Part shown: positions 16,098 to 19,309 of the stretch, in pieces
Numbering within the stretch: position 1 is the stretch's first letter
Layout: each line of letters begins with the position of its first letter
Source of the DNA: an uncultured Sutterella sp.
GTDB taxonomy: Bacteria > Pseudomonadota > Gammaproteobacteria > Burkholderiales > Burkholderiaceae_F
Direction: 5' to 3'
Assembly: GCA_900542805.1 (NCBI GenBank)
Contig: UQOW01000021.1
Span: 1-19,309, forward strand
Length of the DNA: 19,309 nt
Translations under genes and position numbers: made by a program
Notes under the pieces: model-generated
What the model saw: the letters and a program-made list of their open reading frames with translations, nothing else
The model's database searches: none
Told to the model about the DNA's origin: nothing

Positions 16098-18320
16098 GTG
16101 CACCAGAAAATCGTCGGAATCGTTTTTTCGGTACTGCTCGGGTGTTGTGCGGCATTGACGGCCGGTGCACAAATGCCGTCACTTACGGATACCGAATCGA
16201 GAATCGGTCTTGTGTTATCCGGAGGCGGTGCTCGGGGCCTGGCGCATATCGGCGTCTTAAAAGCCCTAGAAGAGCTTTGCATTCCCGTCGATTGCATTAC
16301 GGCAACGAGCATGGGGGCTCTTGTGGGGGGTGGCTATGCCGCAGGCTACACCGCTAGCGAAATCGAGCACTTAACGCTCGGAATTGACTGGAAGACGATG
16401 TTTGCTTCCCGACCCGACCGTCGCGAGATGAAGTGGCGAGCTAAGGAAGACGACGATGCCTCGCTCGGAAGGAGCTTTGAGATCGGCGTCACGAGGGGAG
16501 GCTTGCGTACCCCCGGCGGCCTTATTTCGGGTCAGGAACTCACGCTCTTTTTAAATCGCTCCGTGCAGTTTGCCGATTCGGTGCGAGACCTAAGCGATCT
16601 TCCGATCCCGTTTAGTGCGCTTTCAACCGACTTACTAACCGGAAAACGCGTCGTCCTAAATCGTAACATTGCACTTTCGAAGGCCATGCTCGCTTCCATG
16701 TCCATTCCCGGGGCCTTTACGCCCGTCAAATACCGCGGAATGCTTCTTTGCGACGGATGTCTCGTCGATAACCTTCCGGTGGACGTAGCTCGCGATATGG
16801 GAGCCAAGCGTCTGATTGCCGTGAATGTCGGGACACCCCTTTCGGACGCGGTGCCTCTTGAGAATATTCCTCAAATCATGGCGCAGGTCGTCAATATTCT
16901 CACGGAACAAAATGTTAAAAAATCCTTGTCGGAAATCGGACCGGCCGATGTGCTCATCGTTCCGGATTTGGAGGATTACACGGCAGCAGACTTTTCGAAA
17001 ACCCGCGAACTCATTGCTATCGGTTACAAGGCCGTCATGGACGAAAAAGAGCGCCTGACGTCGTTTCGGGTTTCGCCCGATGCCTATGCGCGTTGGCGTG
17101 CCGAGAAAAAGATTCTGACAGGTCAGGCAAGCGAGCGACGCATCAATCGCATCGAAGTGCGAGGCAATCGCACCGTCAGCCGAGAAAGCATCATTAAGGA
17201 GGCGGATCTGGATACAAGTAAACCCGTGAGCGTTGAAGATGTGGAAAAAAGCGTACGACGTCTTTGGGGGACCGAACGCTTTGAAAAGGTTTCGTATCGG
17301 TTCCGTGCCGGCGAGTACGGCGATACACTCATTTACGAACCCCAAGAATGGGCCTGGGGACAGTCGAGCATTAAATTCGGCGGTATGTTCCAAACCGACT
17401 TTATGGATATTTCGCGTTATTCGGTCGTCGGGGCTTATACCTTAGGGGCCGTAAACGCTTGGGATGCCGAATGGCGCACGCATGTTCAGTTTGGTGACAA
17501 ACGGTACCTATATACGGAATTTTTCCAGCCGCTCGGGGCCGGAAGCCCGTGGTTCGTACGTCCCTTTGTCGGTCTGGACCAACAAAACTACGATGTGTAC
17601 TTTAAGGAAACGGGCAACCACGTTGTCTCCCAAATGAAATCTATGCACTTTGAATCGGGTTTGGACTTGGGAGTGGAACTGGCTAGGCGGGCGCGCATTG
17701 TGGCATCGCTTGGTTGGGAAAGAACCTCGTATAGCACGTTACGCGGAACCTTACAGGCGCCCGATACCGAACGCCGTTGGACGGGGGCCGTGGATTTGGC
17801 CTATGACACGCTCGATGATGTGAACTTCCCGAGAACGGGCGCTAAAGCGGAATTTCGGTATAGTCACGCACTTGCAGGGAAAAACGGGTATGCCTACGAC
17901 TTTCAGGGCGTTCTTCCCGTGGCCCTGAGTCAAAACTGGACGGCCGTTCTCGCAACGCGCCTCGGAAAGTCTTCGCAAAGCGGGTACTACACAATGGGAG
18001 GTCTTTTCTCGCTTTCGGGAGCCCCGGAGGATCGTTATGCCGGAGAAAAACTCATTTTCGGAGCCGCGCGTCTTTCGCGTCGCATCGACGGTCCGGTCTC
18101 CTCTCCGATGCCGCTTTATGCGGGAATTACAATCGAAGGCGCACGGCTTTCTAATAGCGATCGGCAAACATGGACCCATCAGGACGGTCGTTGGATCGGG
18201 GCCGCAAGCCTTTTCCTCGGAGCCGATACGTGGTTAGGCCCGGTCTTTTTAGGACTCGGGCGGACAACGGAAGACTCCATGGCCGTAACGCTTTATTGGG
18301 GACGCGTGAGCTGGTGGTAG
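16098..18320 (+). CDS. Patatin-like phospholipase with POTRA and outer-membrane barrel (type Vd autotransporter, PlpD/FplA-like)
   Basis: This 740-aa protein starts at GTG 16098 with a strong GGAGG upstream. A signal peptide spans ~1-25 (hydrophobic 6-23, likely cleavage near AGA|Q); LLGC at 13-16 is a poor lipobox alternative. The patatin domain (~35-320) has the oxyanion loop SGGGARGLAHIG (41-52), nucleophile elbow ATSMGA with S71, and the dyad Asp D219. Here the usual DGG is DGC, and C218/C221 bracket the Asp. A POTRA-like domain (~347-412, RINRIEVRGNRTVSRESI) follows. A predicted beta-barrel (~420-740, with FGGMFQTDF and DTLDDVNFPRTGAKAE) ends in VTLYWGRVSWW with a terminal aromatic, as BAM substrates do. 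This order defines type Vd secretion: the lipase is placed at or outside the outer membrane by its own barrel. Family members act as phospholipases A. It lies 18 nt after glgX/malQ and heads a run of exported proteins. Link to glycogen: unknown. Confidence 0.88.
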   Translation: MHQKIVGIVFSVLLGCCAALTAGAQMPSLTDTESRIGLVLSGGGARGLAHIGVLKALEELCIPVDCITATSMGALVGGGYAAGYTASEIEHLTLGIDWKTMFASRPDRREMKWRAKEDDDASLGRSFEIGVTRGGLRTPGGLISGQELTLFLNRSVQFADSVRDLSDLPIPFSALSTDLLTGKRVVLNRNIALSKAMLASMSIPGAFTPVKYRGMLLCDGCLVDNLPVDVARDMGAKRLIAVNVGTPLSDAVPLENIPQIMAQVVNILTEQNVKKSLSEIGPADVLIVPDLEDYTAADFSKTRELIAIGYKAVMDEKERLTSFRVSPDAYARWRAEKKILTGQASERRINRIEVRGNRTVSRESIIKEADLDTSKPVSVEDVEKSVRRLWGTERFEKVSYRFRAGEYGDTLIYEPQEWAWGQSSIKFGGMFQTDFMDISRYSVVGAYTLGAVNAWDAEWRTHVQFGDKRYLYTEFFQPLGAGSPWFVRPFVGLDQQNYDVYFKETGNHVVSQMKSMHFESGLDLGVELARRARIVASLGWERTSYSTLRGTLQAPDTERRWTGAVDLAYDTLDDVNFPRTGAKAEFRYSHALAGKNGYAYDFQGVLPVALSQNWTAVLATRLGKSSQSGYYTMGGLFSLSGAPEDRYAGEKLIFGAARLSRRIDGPVSSPMPLYAGITIEGARLSNSDRQTWTHQDGRWIGAASLFLGADTWLGPVFLGLGRTTEDSMAVTLYWGRVSWW

Positions 18321-18343
18321 GATATGCAAAAAAGGGAGATTTC

Positions 18344-18709
18344 ATGAAAAAGATAACGAAAAACGTTTTACTCGGAACCGTGATTCTCGGCGCGTTTTCT
18401 GTACTCGTTTCGAGTCCTGTTTTCGCGAAATCGGAAACGGCAGGTGCACTTTCCGAACTCGGTTCGGCCATCAAAAAAGACAGTGCCGACCTGTGGGATT
18501 CAGCCAAGGGGACGGCCGGTAAGGCTTGGAAGTCCACCAAGCGCGCCACACGCGATGCGAAAAACAAAGTTTCGGACTCGGCTGAGGACGTCTGGGACGG
18601 TGCCAAAGACAAGGCCGAGGAAGCGTGGGATGCCACAAAGGCCGGCGCTAAGAAGGCCGGCAAGGCTGTAAAAGACGCTAAAGATGCGTTTCAGTCCGAA
18701 ACGTATTAA
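18344..18709 (+). CDS. Small exported protein with 11-residue LEA/apolipoprotein-like repeats
   Basis: The protein is 121 aa from ATG 18344, chosen for its good GGGAG and because it begins directly with a signal peptide (MKKITKN then a hydrophobic stretch to VFA|K at about 28/29). An in-frame frame upstream to 18170 overlaps the barrel gene and is rejected. The mature part is a highly charged helix built of about six undecads from residue 49 to 114. Tryptophans fall at W51, W62, W84 and W95, exactly 11, 22 and 11 apart. The unit is roughly x-A-W-D-x-A-K-x-x-A-x. Period-11 amphipathic helices occur in group 3 LEA proteins, apolipoproteins and synucleins, where they fold onto membranes or protect during drying. 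A periplasmic membrane- or stress-related role is therefore possible, but no specific family is recognised. It starts 23 nt after the phospholipase gene and is probably co-transcribed with it. Confidence 0.75.
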   Translation: MKKITKNVLLGTVILGAFSVLVSSPVFAKSETAGALSELGSAIKKDSADLWDSAKGTAGKAWKSTKRATRDAKNKVSDSAEDVWDGAKDKAEEAWDATKAGAKKAGKAVKDAKDAFQSETY

Positions 18710-19010
18710 TTGGCAAGAGCAGACGGTACGCGGCGGACTCGTCCTGATTCTTTCGGCGCTTTTGTGTTCGGCAACGCTTGCCGCTACTTTTGACCACCCC
18801 GGGCGTCATTATGACGCCTCAGGACGCTATATCGGGAGGACGGACGCAAGCGGGCATCACTACGATGCCGCCGGGCACTACACAGGCAGAATTGATTCAA
18901 AGGGGCATTGTTACGATGCTTCCGGACGCTATGTGGGTCGAAAAGCGCCTGACGGACGGCAGTTCGATGCCTCGGGCCGCTACATGGGCCGAACGGACAG
19001 ACACCCGTAA
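18684..19010 (+). CDS. Small exported protein with four 17-residue YD..GRY.GR repeats
   Basis: The protein is 108 aa. A basic N-region (MRFSPKR…) and hydrophobic stretch at ~18-33 end in TLA|A, a plausible signal peptide. The mature part is almost wholly four tandem 17-residue units with anchors Y43, Y60, Y77 and F94, each reading about G-x-x-Y-D-A-S-G-R-Y-x-G-R-x-x-x-x. The repeats are rich in Gly, Arg, His and Tyr with few hydrophobics, so they are more likely an extended or short beta-hairpin array than a globular domain. I have seen similar YDxxGRYxGR repeats in small proteobacterial exported proteins but know no function. The start overlaps the preceding gene by 26 nt in another reading frame. 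No later ATG, GTG or TTG exists before the signal sequence, so the overlap and translational coupling look real. It is followed by a likely terminator. Confidence 0.7.
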   Translation: MRFSPKRINWQEQTVRGGLVLILSALLCSATLAATFDHPGRHYDASGRYIGRTDASGHHYDAAGHYTGRIDSKGHCYDASGRYVGRKAPDGRQFDASGRYMGRTDRHP

Positions 19011-19040
19011 TCGCATCACCTAGCACATTTCTATCCGCTC

Positions 19041-19088
19041 AGATCTGTAGGAATACGCTAAGTATTTCACGCAGGTCTTTGTTTCTTT
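19041..19088 (+). terminator. Probable intrinsic terminator ending the glgP-to-repeat-protein operon
   Basis: AGATCTG (19041-19047) pairs with CAGGTCT (19072-19078; one G-U in RNA). Inside it AATAC (19052-19056) pairs with GTATT (19062-19066) around a 5-nt loop, leaving a small internal loop TAGG/TCACG. The stem is followed by TTGTTTCTTT (19079-19088). It begins 31 nt after the stop of the repeat gene. The stem is not GC-rich and the T run is interrupted, so efficiency is uncertain. Confidence 0.5.
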
Positions 19089-19111
19089 CCGAGAGGGGCG
19101 GCTTTGCCGAA

Positions 19112-19127
19112 CGCCTAAAATGAGGCG
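19112..19127 (+). repeat. Short inverted repeat in the intergenic region
   Basis: CGCCT and AGGCG flank a 6-nt spacer AAAATG. It lies between the probable terminator and the next gene and could be an operator or a second weak terminator. The rest of 19011-19197 holds no gene that I can see, and I find no convincing promoter pair. Confidence 0.25.
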
Positions 19128-19197
19128 CCCGTGTTTCTTACGGAAACTACAATAAAAATTACAACGCACTAATAGTCTCATGTCTTAGGAGGGGAAT

Positions 19198-19309
19198 GTG
19201 TCTGGTTCCATTTCAGGCAAGCAGGCGCTTATGCGCTACGGGTCCTTAGTTGCAGGTCCCTTGCTTTGTCTCATTATTTTTCTAGCGATGCCGTCGAGTT
19301 ACGTGACGG
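19198..19309 (+). CDS. Start of a membrane protein, possibly a DASS/SLC13 anion transporter (truncated by window edge)
   Basis: A GTG at 19198 sits five bases after a perfect AGGAGG (19187-19192) and opens a frame that runs 37 codons to the end of the window. The competing ATG at 19196 hits a stop after 17 codons. The peptide starts MSGSISGKQALMRYGSLVAG and continues into PLLCLIIFLAMPSSYVT, a short cytoplasmic arm and a first membrane segment. The G-P-L-L…L-P pattern resembles the first helix of divalent anion:sodium symporters (dicarboxylate/citrate/sulfate type). The fragment is too short to be sure of more than an integral membrane protein. It is separated from the previous operon by the probable terminator. 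Confidence 0.45.
   Translation, partial: MSGSISGKQALMRYGSLVAGPLLCLIIFLAMPSSYVT

Noticed and set aside
18170..18343. Longer version of the undecad-repeat protein starting within the phospholipase gene
   Set aside because: The upstream part overlaps the barrel's 3' end, has no ribosome site, and would put 58 residues before an evident signal peptide.
18684..19010. DNA tandem repeat suggesting a CRISPR or satellite array
   Set aside because: The periodicity is at protein level (17 codons) with many synonymous differences. There are no identical spaced repeats, and the frame has a signal peptide.
19196..19249. ATG-initiated short peptide at the right edge
   Set aside because: It stops after 17 codons. 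The overlapping GTG two bases later has better Shine-Dalgarno spacing and opens a membrane protein frame.

Overview
The window is a compact, nearly gene-saturated chromosomal segment from a Gram-negative bacterium, most likely a proteobacterium. GlgB has the same 728-residue length and the same catalytic residue numbering (D405, E458, D526) as the E. coli enzyme as I remember it. GlgA, Pgi and the non-ROK glucokinase also look proteobacterial, and an outer-membrane type Vd autotransporter requires an outer membrane. A start that looks like a DASS/SLC13 anion transporter at the right edge, together with the overall style, would fit a gut betaproteobacterium such as a Sutterellaceae member. That placement is a guess, not something the sequence proves.

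Layout: positions 110-7105 are a minus-strand operon, transcribed glk - pgi - pgm - glgC - glgA, with gaps of 9-21 nt. It is a full route from glucose to glycogen: glucose to G6P (Glk), F6P/G6P exchange (Pgi), G6P to G1P (Pgm), G1P to ADP-glucose (GlgC), ADP-glucose to alpha-1,4-glucan (GlgA). Positions 7948-16079 are the divergent plus-strand operon glgP - glgB - glgX/malQ, which branches and degrades the polymer. The last gene is a single 1155-residue fusion of the isoamylase-type debranching enzyme GlgX with the 4-alpha-glucanotransferase MalQ. The glucose released by MalQ can be rephosphorylated by Glk, so the locus forms a closed cycle.

Between the two operons (7106-7947) lies a decayed IS200/IS605-type element: the first ~162 codons of a TnpB-like protein run straight into a hairpin resembling an element end. 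A second end-like hairpin lies on the other side, followed by several short inverted repeats upstream of glgP.

Downstream of glgX/malQ, in the same direction and only 18 nt away, is a patatin-POTRA-beta-barrel protein of the PlpD/FplA type (type Vd autotransporter). Two small, probably exported repeat proteins follow: one built of six 11-residue LEA/apolipoprotein-like repeats with tryptophans at multiples of 11, and one of four 17-residue Tyr-Asp/Gly-Arg-Tyr repeats whose start overlaps the previous gene. A stem-loop with a T-rich tail (19041-19088) probably ends this operon. The window stops inside a new gene starting at GTG 19198.

The most notable items are the GlgX-MalQ fusion, the type Vd lipase plus two secreted repeat proteins attached to a glycogen operon, a Cys-X-X-Cys enclosing the lipase's catalytic Asp, and the internally deleted TnpB element in the divergent promoter region.
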